Numbered from the stretch's first letter, positions 8,601-16,303 are shown. The stretch is 42,880 nt of DNA from Bacteroidota bacterium (GCA_004293265.1 RDXZ01000024.1:1-42880), one strand, 5' to 3'. Notes: generated by a model not told the origin, from the sequence alone. Made by a program: numbers and translations.

Positions 8601-10959
8601 AAATCTGAGTGCTATTTACCAATTTTTTAATTCCATTTTCTTCTGTGAGCATAAACTTTTTATCATTCAAAGTTTTGCCTTTTTTAAGTTTAAAATAACT
8701 CAAAACACTTTCGATAAATGGTAAATAATTATCTATAATTGATTGATTATCAACGATTTTTTCAAAATTTGGATAAATAATATTGGTATAAATATCTTCT
8801 TTTTTCAAACAAAATTCAGTTAGATTTTCTTCAAAACAACTTGGTTTGATTCTATATTTTTCCAAATAAAATTCTACTTCTGCATCAGGCAAAAGTAAAT
8901 TTTTCAGCGGCATTATTTCATTATTTTGGTTTTCAAATAACGGAATTTCTTTCAATTGTTCTTTTGTAATTTCTTTCAAAGTCTGAAAAAAAGCAAAAAA
9001 AGTACTTAATTTTTCAATCGAATCTGTATATTGTAATATTTTTGAAGTGATTTTTTGAAATAAAACTTTATTATCAAACAAATAATCCAAACGTCCTTTG
9101 AGTGCATTTTGAATTTCTTTAAACTCTGAAATATTAATTTCTAACACCAAAAAACCCAATAATTTGAGTTCATTTTTCAACATTTTTGTTTTTTCATTGA
9201 CCAAAAAAACATCAGTTTGATTTTTTAACTCTTCCAAAGAGAAAAATGTGGTTTTTCCTTGCATATCCACGCAACGAAAAACTTTTAAATGCACAAATTT
9301 ATTCAAAAACTCTCTATCAAAATCGACTAATTTTAGTTCCTCGATAAAAATTTCGTAATGCTTAGCACTCAAATTTTTGAACCATTCGTGAATCAAATTT
9401 TCATTTCCTTCTTTTAATAAAGTCTTTAAATTCCAAGATTGCAACCCTAATTTATCAGATTTAAGGGCTTCATTTTTAACAAAATCATCATCGTTTTCAG
9501 TCCAAAAAAACCATTCTTTTGCCACTCCAAAATTCATTGGTTCAATAGGCAAAGCCGTTTTTTTAATAATGACTAATTCTTTGTTGTATGTATTTTGTTT
9601 GGTAGTAGGTATATTATTTTGAATATAATTTAACAAAGGTTGGTATAAATATTTTAATAACAATTGACTATTATACTTATCAGGCTTATCCGATAATAAA
9701 ATCGCTTTATATAAGTTTGTAAATTCTAAAAAAGCATTACTTTTATTTTTATTTAATATATTTTCCAATCCATCGGTCAAATATTGTAATGTTGCAAAAT
9801 TGGCTTCGCCTTGGTCATCAAGATGAGTGCGGTCTGTAACTTTATTGAACGAAGTAGCGTGAATAAAAAATGCGGAGTTGTGCCTTTCGTTTCGCATCGG
9901 AAAATATTGATACAAACTTGGTGCTTGTTTCATTCTCAAAATTCCTTTTTCAGTTGTTTCATATCCAATTGTGATTTCAATGGGACAAAAAGGAAATTCG
10001 GGGCTGATTTTTTTAAACTCTTGCGTTTCTGTATCAATCACAAACTCTTGTTTTTGAATTGGAAAACGCTCAATTACTTCATCAATTAAAACGACTTTTT
10101 TGAGTGTTTTTAATAAATTGAGTGAATAACCTATTCCTGATTTGAGGTTTTCGAGGGAATCTTTGAGTTTTTCATATTTTTTTTCACCAAATTTTAAAAA
10201 AATCAAACTGCCTCTTTCTACGTTTAGATTGCTTAATAGTTGGGCGTGTTTTTGAACAAATTTTGCTAATTCATTGATTTCTTTTTTTTCAAAAACGGCT
10301 TTTTCTTTGTAGTCCAAATCTTTTATTTTTTCGTCAGGAGCGATAGGAAAACAAGATAAAATTATTTTCATTAACCAAGCCCCTTTGCTTTTATCAGAAA
10401 TATCAGGGGTAAATTCAAAAGATTTGTTTTCGTTCCAATTTAAAATATCATCAAAATGTTGTTTTTCGTTCCAAGAAAATAAAATAGGACCTGCCAAATC
10501 ATTCAATAATTCGTCTGCTCCGTCAAATTTTCCAACCAATCGATGGACTAATTTGAAACCAATGCCATAACGTCCGATTTTTCCACAATTTTCGGCTTTG
10601 GTTTTATCTGCTTTTGTACCTTGAAACGAATTGAGAACGGCTTTGATGTCATTTTCAGAAAAAGGTTTTCCATTATTGAGAACCAAAAAATAATTTTCAT
10701 CATACAAAATAGCACAATCAGTTGCCTGACTATCAGCGGCGTTTTGCAAAAATTCATAAATAGCCTGTGCATCTTGTGAATTTTGAAGTTTTGGGGTAAG
10801 GTCAGCTTTTATATTATTGATAATGCCATTGACCATTTTATAAAAGCCACCTATTTCTCCATAATTTGCACCGATAAAATTTTCGTCCCAATTAGGCATA
10901 TCATAGCCTTGTTCTTTCTTCCATGCTTGGCGGAAGTTTGCAGTATTTTTTAACAACAT
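5608..10959 (-). CDS. giant GHKL (sacsin/Hsp90-like) ATPase protein, probably truncated at its C-terminus
   Basis: A 1783-residue soluble protein whose N-terminus carries a Hsp90/sacsin-type GHKL ATPase. The N-box is EFLQNAADSQAT (E69, N73, D76), the G1 region is LVLNNGKPF (residues 92-100, with Asn where Hsp90 has Asp), and the glycine-rich lid is GKIGRYGIGFK (126-136). The rest has no named domain but contains two copies of a roughly 165-residue unit starting near residues 672 and 875. Related bacterial proteins are found in islands and are suspected of roles in stress or phage defence; that is inference. The stop codon at 5608 lies inside sequence that codes for PrkA on the other strand. 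The last 10-25 residues (around FLFQINSFPK) are therefore probably not original, and the native C-terminus has been lost. It is transcribed alone. Confidence 0.85.
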   Translation of the reverse strand: MLLKNTANFRQAWKKEQGYDMPNWDENFIGANYGEIGGFYKMVNGIINNIKADLTPKLQNSQDAQAIYEFLQNAADSQATDCAILYDENYFLVLNNGKPFSENDIKAVLNSFQGTKADKTKAENCGKIGRYGIGFKLVHRLVGKFDGADELLNDLAGPILFSWNEKQHFDDILNWNENKSFEFTPDISDKSKGAWLMKIILSCFPIAPDEKIKDLDYKEKAVFEKKEINELAKFVQKHAQLLSNLNVERGSLIFLKFGEKKYEKLKDSLENLKSGIGYSLNLLKTLKKVVLIDEVIERFPIQKQEFVIDTETQEFKKISPEFPFCPIEITIGYETTEKGILRMKQAPSLYQYFPMRNERHNSAFFIHATSFNKVTDRTHLDDQGEANFATLQYLTDGLENILNKNKSNAFLEFTNLYKAILLSDKPDKYNSQLLLKYLYQPLLNYIQNNIPTTKQNTYNKELVIIKKTALPIEPMNFGVAKEWFFWTENDDDFVKNEALKSDKLGLQSWNLKTLLKEGNENLIHEWFKNLSAKHYEIFIEELKLVDFDREFLNKFVHLKVFRCVDMQGKTTFFSLEELKNQTDVFLVNEKTKMLKNELKLLGFLVLEINISEFKEIQNALKGRLDYLFDNKVLFQKITSKILQYTDSIEKLSTFFAFFQTLKEITKEQLKEIPLFENQNNEIMPLKNLLLPDAEVEFYLEKYRIKPSCFEENLTEFCLKKEDIYTNIIYPNFEKIVDNQSIIDNYLPFIESVLSYFKLKKGKTLNDKKFMLTEENGIKKLVNSTQIFYDLRFSNVENYADLKTAIFKLTNLYLPEKDFLKFLNEEPFKLQNMSVPKIEVFTKSLEIDKIILSPAEKNIVFKFFRQIGNTTFTEKVPLFENQSKEKQLPKNLLPIDLEVPEWLKVFKIKPEESNDDLKPYLCRKEDIYANIIFPFWDLIVMQPQIIKKENISEFYLEVKELFAQNKNNKPLLNKKTIFINKQEGFENANQIFFNHFALQVRGYNALQKAILKGTNLKMPDKNIYEILTENPFKIEHNFWIKSWKNDNIVLQEDEAQNLIHLGEISQEYIYNHFFFEQSSNEKEYILTKKGSFSQAYAGKNKQKIHDIIAEYFSKKYKILPERLFTQSYENKGLIGENILSQELLKNVPTEVLAEILSETTNPLLLGETLSKIDEIIIREGVLYDKNSVEYQTISLFKQKEADLKNILPKIQVEDAQGKTYFLSEFLYQNHINFSFEKIGKYELELTKILPEYQNYFEILERISQQFIDIEPQNLHKKLSGFLGEKDKKEIFELLKNDYQTIENDNQMAFLVLYSRFYAIELENFYAYTQAGKQNFDNKIWYWQAPDFVSKEVILDTKYSNILNLLRLNEEKRNAFEFGQGEIRKEPFLDKNIFKSSPFSETIVQNSSLQMLCMEYLFEKWIEKQPENIVLEDENSEKIIGFVPAQTIEINDLALPQEEMPTWLQEWQNNSTKEDEKKLKNHFLRALGVHTHESDGVKIRQYFFDGQNEITLKQLKDALTNDNLFVQKTAKWLKMSGLEITQGDERLNWIRKFYNLLELNSADTNPKIALPFITKIDKEGKWVYGFDSFETANFSFLDDNKIKQFKEKYQFSLENLLLFLKENNIQLTQLDIKICYAQSLNIEENLDNELLLSKSYEWAEQYYEKWKSETEYQIFIYENEIPYQLFINTKNAKSFTKGNTLMIEKQIFVNKNAGNIEETLFGILPQNLLLLLLRYKNNENTNEIKANNIQHQNIRFLALKEALSKDTTYNIQNFDFLFQINSFPK
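7860..8946 (-). repeat. internal duplication within the giant ATPase
   Basis: Two diverged protein-level repeats are spaced 203 residues apart. Residues 672-830 begin IPLFENQNNEIMPLKNLLLP and contain KKEDIYTNIIYPNFEKIV. Residues 875-1034 begin VPLFENQSKEKQLPKNLLP and contain RKEDIYANIIFPFWDLIV. Both copies end in a similar TNL.(L/K)(P) then EEPFKLQ / ENPFKIE motif. This resembles the repeat architecture of sacsin-type proteins, where a repeat follows the ATPase. Confidence 0.8.
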
Positions 10960-11071
10960 AGCGGTTGTGGTAGGATTTTGTTAAATTATTATGCAAATAT
11001 AGGTATTTTTTTAGATAAATAAAAATTTTTTTTGTTTTTTTTTAGATTTTTTTTGTGAGGTATGTAAAATA

Positions 11072-11106
11072 AAAAAACACTCAAATTTAAAATTTGAGTG
11101 TTTTTT
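11072..11106 (-). terminator. intrinsic terminator of the beta-barrel protein gene
   Basis: A 17-bp inverted repeat (A6-CACTCAAATTT at 11072-11088, complement at 11090-11106) lies 20 bp past the stop of the minus-strand gene at 11126 and ends in a T-run on that strand. It may also act on transcripts coming the other way. Confidence 0.8.
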
Positions 11107-11125
11107 ATTCTAAGATAAATAAGGC

Positions 11126-11767
11126 TTATTTAGAGAATAAACGATAACCTGCTGTAATTGAGAACACACGATTATTTATTGTTTGTGCATTAGAACCTGT
11201 TAAATTGTTTAAGTTTGTTAATCCTAAACCATAGTTTAAGTTAATCAAAATCTTATCTGTAATTTCTACACCTGCACCAACATTCAAACCAAAATCTGTA
11301 CGCTTAAGTTTACCAGCATCACTACCAAATTCAACATTTTCGTTAAAATCAAAACCACTGCCTGATGCTTTATATTTTCCATTCAAAGCATAAGCCAAAT
11401 AAGGACCAGCATTGATAACAATTTTTAATTGTTCACCTGCTGGAATTTTGTAAACTGCATTAATAGGAATTTCAAGGTAGTTTAAAGTTGTAGAACCTTT
11501 GATAAAATCTGATTTAGTACTTTCACCTTTTCCACTATATACTAAACCTGCTTGTAATGCAAAAGTAGGTGCTAAATTATAGTTAGCATATACCCCTAAG
11601 TTAAGTCCTAACAACATAGTTTTTGAAGTTGGTGCTTGAACTTTTGAAGTTGTACTGGCAAGGTTTAAACCTACACGCGCATCCAAGGAAAATTTAGATT
11701 CGTCTTGTGCTTGAGCAACAAAAGAGATAGTAAAGGCAGCTAAGGCTGCAAGAAATAACTTTTTCAT
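11126..11767 (-). CDS. outer membrane beta-barrel protein (PorT/OMP_b-brl_2-like)
   Basis: A 213-residue protein with a clear Sec signal peptide (MKKLFLAALAAFTISFVAQA, cleaved before QDE). It is followed by alternating strands typical of a small eight-stranded barrel: LDARVGLNLAST, LGLNLGVYANYNLAPTFALQAGLVYSGKG, YLEIPINAVYKIPAG, VINAGPYLAYALNGKY, DFGLNVGAGVEI and the terminal VFSITAGYRLF, which ends close to the aromatic outer-membrane insertion signal. Such porin-family proteins are abundant in Bacteroidetes; function is structural or unknown. It has its own terminator and a roughly 300-bp AT-rich upstream spacer, so it is probably monocistronic. Confidence 0.85.
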   Translation of the reverse strand: MKKLFLAALAAFTISFVAQAQDESKFSLDARVGLNLASTTSKVQAPTSKTMLLGLNLGVYANYNLAPTFALQAGLVYSGKGESTKSDFIKGSTTLNYLEIPINAVYKIPAGEQLKIVINAGPYLAYALNGKYKASGSGFDFNENVEFGSDAGKLKRTDFGLNVGAGVEITDKILINLNYGLGLTNLNNLTGSNAQTINNRVFSITAGYRLFSK

Positions 11768-12071
11768 TTTTTTATTATATTTTTTAAATAAATTTAATTA
11801 TATGTACTTTCAAATACATAATTTATTACAAAACAATAAATTTCTTTTTTATTTTGATGTACAAAATTACATTCAATATTTTTATTTACCAAATATAATT
11901 CTATTTTTTTCTTTATTTTTTTATTAAAAGTAACGAAAATACAATATTATATTTAAAAAATGCAATACTATATCTAAATTTATAAAAAAACTCTTTACTA
12001 TTATATAATAAACATAAAATACTTTTTAACAATAAAATAATATTTTATATCCATCAAACCAAATACAAAAA
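11768..12071. other. AT-rich spacer upstream of the beta-barrel gene
   Basis: This is about 300 bp of extremely AT-rich DNA with no coding potential. It must hold the promoter of the beta-barrel gene and the terminator of the surface protein gene at 12072-14345, but no strong hairpin or exact TAnnTTTG element could be assigned. Confidence 0.4.
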
Positions 12072-14345
12072 CTATATAATTATCCATTTCAAAATTAAAA
12101 ATCGGTTTGATTTATCTATATTTTTAAGTTGAATGATATAAGTTCCTTTAGCCAACGTTAATAATAAGTTTTGTAAATAATTTTCAATTTCATTGGCATT
12201 GATTTGAACATTGTTCATATTTTTTCCTTGCATATCCGTTAAAATCAATATTACTTTATCATTTTCCCAAGCGTATGGAATTTTGACATCAATATTATCG
12301 TGGCTCGGATTTGGATATATTTGAAAATTAGTTTCATTTTTGAGCGTCAAAATATTACTTAACTTAGTTTCTTGGTTTTGATAAATTTGTTTGATACGAT
12401 AATACAAAATATCTTCGTTTTGTGTATAACTATAAAAATAAGTTTGGTTTTGATTGTTATTATAAGTTGCATCTTTAAAAAAGATAGTTTCAAAATCAAC
12501 CAAATTTTTACTTTTTTGTAGTTCATACCCAATGGTTTGCTTTTCAGGCAATACATTCCAAGTCAAATTTTTAGCATTATTACCTGACAATATCAAGTCG
12601 TTTGTCGCCAAAGGAATCAACTGACTTCCCAAAGTCCAATGCGAAAAAGCATTTATTTGTCCTGTTTTGGTTACATTATTTGTGCTTGTATTTTGTGTTA
12701 CATCTGAAAGCGTTTGCCAACCTGTTAAATTTGTCCAACGAAACATTTTAAAACCATCACTTTCTGAAATTGGACTTGGTATTTCTTCTTCTGAATAATT
12801 AATTTGAATATTTGTATTGGTAGGCGTTCCGACTAATTTATAAACTCTTCGAATACCTACAAATCCGCCTCGATAGTGCATACGTTCTATGTTTACATTA
12901 TAACCTGTGGCATCACTCAAAATAATTCCCAAACCTGATACATTAGTAATTGTATTATTGACTGCTCGATTATTGGCAATAATTTTTCCACCTTGAGTAG
13001 CATCATCAATGGCGGTTTTATCTTTTACCAAATGTCCGTTAAAAATATCTTCACTCAAAGCACCCGCAGTTAATAAATCAATATTGTTATTATTCAAATC
13101 TAAATCTCCCAAAGTAATGGTAAGCAAATTGCTAACACTTATGTTAGTCAATAACCTCAAATCAATATTATTAGATTTATTGACAATTAGATTATAAAAA
13201 TCTTCGGTAATGAGATTATTTTGCAATGTTTGTAAATTTGTACCATTAAAAGTAATATTTCTGTTGTTATGCGTAAAAGTTCCTCCGTTTCTTGTCCAAT
13301 TTCCTCGTAATAAAAAACCATTACTTGCTGGCAATGTACTCAAAGTAAAGTTTCCACTTGTCATTAAAAAATCACCATTTACCTGAAAAATATCTCTATT
13401 TCCCCGCACAATCAGGCTACCATTCGCTATCGTAAAATCATTGCCAATATTGGTAGTAGCGGTTACTCCACCACCACTATAATCTACATTATTAAAATCT
13501 ATTGTGCCATTGTTTACCACTAAATCCCCTCCGATATCCCAATTTTTATTGCCTGCGTCAGTTTTTCTAAAAATAGTTCTCCCTGTTGTGTTCATTGTAA
13601 AATCCCATACTTGAATGTCGGCAAAACCTGTTGCGTCAGAAGTGCGATTAAACACATAACAATCTCTTGAGAAAGGCTTAATGCTTGTCGAATTTTCGGT
13701 ATTGTTCACAATATAATACCTTTCATATCGGGCTGATGTACCAATGTTTCCTGTGGCATTAATACTTGGAACGGTTTTATAAACAAAGCCTGTATTTCTT
13801 GTGATATAACCAAACCACGCAAAAGACGCAGGTCTTCCACCTATCACACTCCAAGGAATCGAAACCTCTCTGACATTCCCCGCACCATCAGCATAACTCC
13901 CAAAAAATGTAGTCGAACTTGACCAAGTATTGCTCCCTGTTGAGGTGCGATATTCTCTGTATGTATTCCTAAAAGCGATAAATAAATTGGCACGAAAAGG
14001 TAGTTCTGCAAAATTTGTGTTATCAAATATACTTCCTATGTTTGTGCCGTCTGCATTTGTACCACCATTTATGGGTTGAGTTGGATTTGTTTTTAAATAC
14101 AAAATAGCCGTTTCATTCAAATCAGAATTTTGTATGGCAATATACAAATTTGTATTATCCCAAGTGAGATACCAATCTTGGTCAAAGTTTTGAGTATTAC
14201 TATGGTTTCCATATTCATTTACACCAATATTTCCATTGATACTTGGCGTGTTAAATTGAGCTTTTAAAGAAAAAAAAAGTCCTAATAAAACTTGAAAAAG
14301 TACAATTTTAAAAATTGCATAAAGTATTGATGATATTACTTTCAT
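12072..14345 (-). CDS. T9SS type A sorting domain surface protein with N-terminal DOMON/CBM9-like region
   Basis: A 757-residue secreted protein. A signal peptide occupies about residues 1-29 (VLLGLFFSLKAQ). Next comes a region of about 190 residues (WYLTWDNTNLYIAIQNSDLN, VREVSIPWSVIGG) that looks like a DOMON or CBM9-type sugar-binding sandwich. Then follows a repetitive beta-helix-like section with N-rich strands (GDLVVNNGTIDFNNVDYSGG, NDFTIANGSLIVRGNRDIF, RNITFNGTNLQTLQNN). The C-terminus has the usual linker (LIPLATNDLILS, LTWNVLPEKQTIGYELQKSKN, YYRIKQI) and the YPNPSHDN sorting tail ending in KGTYIIQLKN. It would cross the outer membrane through the T9SS and be anchored or released at the surface. 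Adhesin or polysaccharide-binding roles are inference. Confidence 0.85.
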   Translation of the reverse strand: MKVISSILYAIFKIVLFQVLLGLFFSLKAQFNTPSINGNIGVNEYGNHSNTQNFDQDWYLTWDNTNLYIAIQNSDLNETAILYLKTNPTQPINGGTNADGTNIGSIFDNTNFAELPFRANLFIAFRNTYREYRTSTGSNTWSSSTTFFGSYADGAGNVREVSIPWSVIGGRPASFAWFGYITRNTGFVYKTVPSINATGNIGTSARYERYYIVNNTENSTSIKPFSRDCYVFNRTSDATGFADIQVWDFTMNTTGRTIFRKTDAGNKNWDIGGDLVVNNGTIDFNNVDYSGGGVTATTNIGNDFTIANGSLIVRGNRDIFQVNGDFLMTSGNFTLSTLPASNGFLLRGNWTRNGGTFTHNNRNITFNGTNLQTLQNNLITEDFYNLIVNKSNNIDLRLLTNISVSNLLTITLGDLDLNNNNIDLLTAGALSEDIFNGHLVKDKTAIDDATQGGKIIANNRAVNNTITNVSGLGIILSDATGYNVNIERMHYRGGFVGIRRVYKLVGTPTNTNIQINYSEEEIPSPISESDGFKMFRWTNLTGWQTLSDVTQNTSTNNVTKTGQINAFSHWTLGSQLIPLATNDLILSGNNAKNLTWNVLPEKQTIGYELQKSKNLVDFETIFFKDATYNNNQNQTYFYSYTQNEDILYYRIKQIYQNQETKLSNILTLKNETNFQIYPNPSHDNIDVKIPYAWENDKVILILTDMQGKNMNNVQINANEIENYLQNLLLTLAKGTYIIQLKNIDKSNRFLILKWIII

Positions 14346-14700
14346 ATATTTATTTTATTGTTTTTATTGTTTTAATGTTATTGAAATTAGTTTTTATAGA
14401 AAAATAAAGAGATAAGTATTGTTTTTGTAAGGATACATTATTTCTTTATATATTTCTATTTACTTTTAATTTTCAGTACAAAACTAATGTATTTTTATAA
14501 AAATGCCAAATTTTTTTGTGATTTTTTTAAGATACTTACTATTTTTGTACCTATTTAAGCTAGTGGTATAGGCAAACATAATAGAGTGGCAAATTTCTTC
14601 TAAACTATGTTTTTTTCATAATCTAAAATTAGTAAGGAAAATCTGTCTTTTTTAATTTTTAACAAAAATTATCAAATTATGTCCAAAGTTTAATTTTTTT
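14346..14700. other. non-coding spacer before the cassette array
   Basis: This is 355 bp with no credible ORF. It holds the promoter region for the minus-strand surface protein. Its right end (TTTAATTTTTTTT) runs straight into the right half of the first array leader; the left arm of that leader's hairpin is absent here. Confidence 0.5.
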
Positions 14701-14760
14701 TAGAATGTAGTTTTTTCGATTTATTTTTTAAAAAAAGTATAAAAAATGTTTATCTTTGCG
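14701..14760 (+). repeat. cassette leader copy 1 (half hairpin plus promoter)
   Basis: It begins TAGAATGTAG then a T-run and CG and ends with the -7 box TATCTTTG at 14751-14758. It is nearly identical to copies 2 and 3, but lacks the left hairpin arm CTACATTC and has T/A instead of TTGTTC in the -33 region. It drives the gene at 14790. Confidence 0.85.
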
Positions 14761-14789
14761 TTGTATTTGTAAATTAAATAATTAAAAAT

Positions 14790-15056
14790 ATGAAAGGAAG
14801 CAAAAAAAATGTAAAATATCCATATAAAACAATTTTAAAAATAAAAAAAGAATACCCTGATAGTTGGGTATTATTATTAAATGCAGTACGAAATCCAAAA
14901 AAAAGATTATCTTTTTTAGGAGGTGAATTTGTTTATGCTGATAAAGATAGAGAAAAGGTAGTGGATAAATGTGCCTCTCTAAAACATATTCATTCTGCCG
15001 CATTTGTTTATACAGGAAAAATTGTAAAACCTAAAAACACAATAATTTGTTTATGA
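14790..15056 (+). CDS. small partner protein of a retropepsin-like protease
   Basis: An 88-residue protein, basic at the N-terminus and with no signal peptide. The segment EYPDSWVLLLNAVRNPKKR, then FLGGEFVYADKDREKVVDK and FVYTGKIV, is a pattern seen in small bacterial proteins encoded directly before retropepsin-like aspartic proteases. Its stop overlaps the start of the protease gene (ATGA, 15053-15056), so the two are translationally coupled. It is homologous to the 106-residue protein at 15824 (DSWVLL aligns with KKWVMLGY; YTG with GLYFG), showing that this is a recurring cassette type. Function unknown; a regulator, adaptor or substrate of the protease is possible. Confidence 0.75.
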   Translation: MKGSKKNVKYPYKTILKIKKEYPDSWVLLLNAVRNPKKRLSFLGGEFVYADKDREKVVDKCASLKHIHSAAFVYTGKIVKPKNTIICL

Positions 15057-15453
15057 TAGAATTTCAATTAAACGATAAACTCGATTTGATGATATTTGAA
15101 TGTACTTTGTTTCGTGTGGATAATGGCGAGGAATCCAGCATCAACTTAAATCTTGCACTTGATACAGGTTGCACTCAAACGATAATTATACCTCAATATA
15201 TAAAAGCGGTTGGTTATGACATCAAAAGTGGAAAAAGATAGGTGTAACGACAGGCACAAAGACAGACCCTGCCATTGAATTAAAAGTACATATGTTGGAT
15301 ATTTTGGGGCATAGAATAAAAAATATAAAAATTGTATCAAAGTCGTTGCCTTTGGGTTTGGGTATAGATGGTTTAATCGGGTTAGATTTTTTTAGAATAC
15401 TAAAAAAGCAGCTTTTAATAGATTTTGATTTACAATTTTTATCTTTATCATAA
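15053..15453 (+). pseudogene. retropepsin-like aspartic protease, frameshifted
   Basis: The ATG at 15053 overlaps the preceding stop. The first frame gives MIEFQLNDKLDLMIFECTLF, the catalytic motif LALDTGCTQTIIIP (DTG) and stops at 15241. The downstream frame continues without a break in homology: KIGVTTGTKTDPAIELKVHM, then GLGIDGLIGLDFFRILKKQLLIDFD to a stop at 15451-15453. A sixth A in the run of five at about 15232-15236 would restore one ORF of 133 residues, the usual size for these single-domain bacterial retropepsins. This is therefore either a homopolymer sequencing error, a recent inactivation, or less likely slippage. Without correction the product keeps DTG but loses the flap and the GLIGLDFF segment. 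Putative role: cytoplasmic protein cleavage with its partner. Confidence 0.75.
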
Positions 15454-15477
15454 AATAAATAATATTTGAAATGCTAA

Positions 15478-15556
15478 AAAAAACTACATTCTTTTTTTAG
15501 AATGTAGTTTTTTCGATTTATTGTTCAAAAAAGTATAAAAAATGTTTATCTTTGCG
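15478..15556 (+). repeat. cassette leader copy 2 (terminator hairpin plus promoter)
   Basis: A perfect 15-bp stem (15478-15492 with 15499-15513; core CTACATTC/GAATGTAG) around a T6 loop ends the protease unit. The promoter follows immediately, with TTG at 15521-15523 and the -7 box TATCTTTG at 15547-15554. The identity to copy 3 continues through the leader into the first codons of the next gene. Confidence 0.9.
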
Positions 15557-15584
15557 TTATGAATTAAAATAAATTTTTAAAATT

Positions 15585-15773
15585 ATGAAAGATAAAAATA
15601 AAATAAAACCAAAATACAATATTGTAAGTGGCGAAGAAATATTGAAAGCAGGTGGGGCTGAGGCTTGGGCAAAAAAGAATAACTATAAATTTTCTTTGGA
15701 AAATTATATTGGAAAAGTAAAACTTACGCCCAAATTAGAAAAATTAACCACTAAAATACTCTTAGAAGACTAA
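15585..15773 (+). CDS. VapB-like antitoxin (orphaned)
   Basis: A 62-residue acidic/basic mixed protein clearly paralogous to the 72-residue protein at 16414: VSGEEILKAGGAEAWAKKNNY aligns with VSAEEILEAGGTSAWAKKINY, and KLTPKLEKLTTKILLED with KLTPKMEQSTTKMLLKD. In the intact cassette at 16414-17108 this protein sits directly before a PIN-domain toxin, so by position it is the antitoxin. Here its stop still overlaps a toxin start (TAATG, 15771-15775), but the toxin stops after 12 codons. The antitoxin is thus orphaned, which is tolerable for the cell and could protect against the related toxin. Confidence 0.7.
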   Translation: MKDKNKIKPKYNIVSGEEILKAGGAEAWAKKNNYKFSLENYIGKVKLTPKLEKLTTKILLED

Positions 15774-15811
15774 TGGCAATACTTTATGACACCAATATTT
15801 TAGTAAATTAA
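15773..15811 (+). pseudogene. remnant of a PIN-domain (VapC-like) toxin
   Basis: The frame reads MAILYDTNILVN and stops. MAILYDTNIL is the N-terminal first-Asp motif of PIN toxins and matches MDLLYDTNIL of the intact paralogue at 16632. The stop is formed in GTAAATTAA, which is also the start of a 28-bp segment (15803-15830) that matches the leader of the protease-partner gene (14769-14796) with three mismatches. The toxin body was therefore replaced by part of another cassette. Confidence 0.8.
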
Positions 15812-15823
15812 ACGATTAAAAAT

Positions 15824-16144
15824 ATGAAAAACGAAAAAGAATTTCCAAAAACCAAAAAAGCCATATTGGAAAATGCCCAAAATCCTGAGTGGTTGGAATG
15901 GAAACAAATACAAAAAAAAAATCCAAAAAAATGGGTAATGCTTGGCTACAAAGACAAATCCATTACTACCGCTCACATTTTGGGTGTTGCTGAAACTTTT
16001 GACGAAATAAATATTTTTCGTTCTAAATATAAAAGTTTTTTTAGTGATACAGGTTTGTATTTTGGTTTTTCTACCAAAAAAACTACGCTTACGAAAAGAA
16101 AAAAAAGAATGATTATTAGTTTAAAAGTAGTTGTAATAGAATGA
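15824..16144 (+). CDS. small partner protein of a retropepsin-like protease, second copy
   Basis: A 106-residue protein homologous to the 88-residue protein at 14790: NPKKWVMLGYKDKSITTAHILGVAETFDE corresponds to YPDSWVLLLNAV...GGEFVYADKDRE, and DTGLYFGF to AAFVYTG. It is basic at its C-terminus (KKTTLTKRKKRM). It lies in a hybrid cassette, with its leader fused to the remnant of the VapC toxin, so it lacks a cassette promoter of its own. It must be transcribed from the antitoxin promoter at 15547. Its stop overlaps the start of the next, deleted protease gene (ATGA at 16141-16144). Function unknown. Confidence 0.7.
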   Translation: MKNEKEFPKTKKAILENAQNPEWLEWKQIQKKNPKKWVMLGYKDKSITTAHILGVAETFDEINIFRSKYKSFFSDTGLYFGFSTKKTTLTKRKKRMIISLKVVVIE

Positions 16145-16299
16145 AAGATAAATTAGAAATACCTTTTGTATTTTCCAAATATCAGATTTTTGATGTTTTA
16201 ATAGATGAAGAAGAATATGTAGGTTATTTAGGTTTAGATTTCTTCAAAGATAAAAAATTTTGTGTAGATTTAGATAAAAAAATTATTTCATTGGAATAA
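16141..16299 (+). pseudogene. retropepsin-like protease with active site deleted
   Basis: A 52-residue ORF, MKDKLEIPFVFSKYQIFDVL followed by a C-terminal part YVGYLGLDFFKDKKFCVDLD. The latter aligns with GIDGLIGLDFFRILKKQLLIDFD of the protease at 15053. The central 70 or so residues, including the catalytic DTG and the flap, are missing. The N-terminal part plausibly matches the pre-DTG region. The result is an in-frame internal deletion that leaves the start coupled to the partner gene. It cannot be a protease; it may be a decaying gene. Confidence 0.65.
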
Positions 16300-16303
16300 A
16301 AAG

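Noticed and set aside
15047-15052. TTG start two codons before the protease ATG.
   Set aside because: The ATG at 15053 overlaps the partner's stop in the usual ATGA arrangement and needs no rare start codon.
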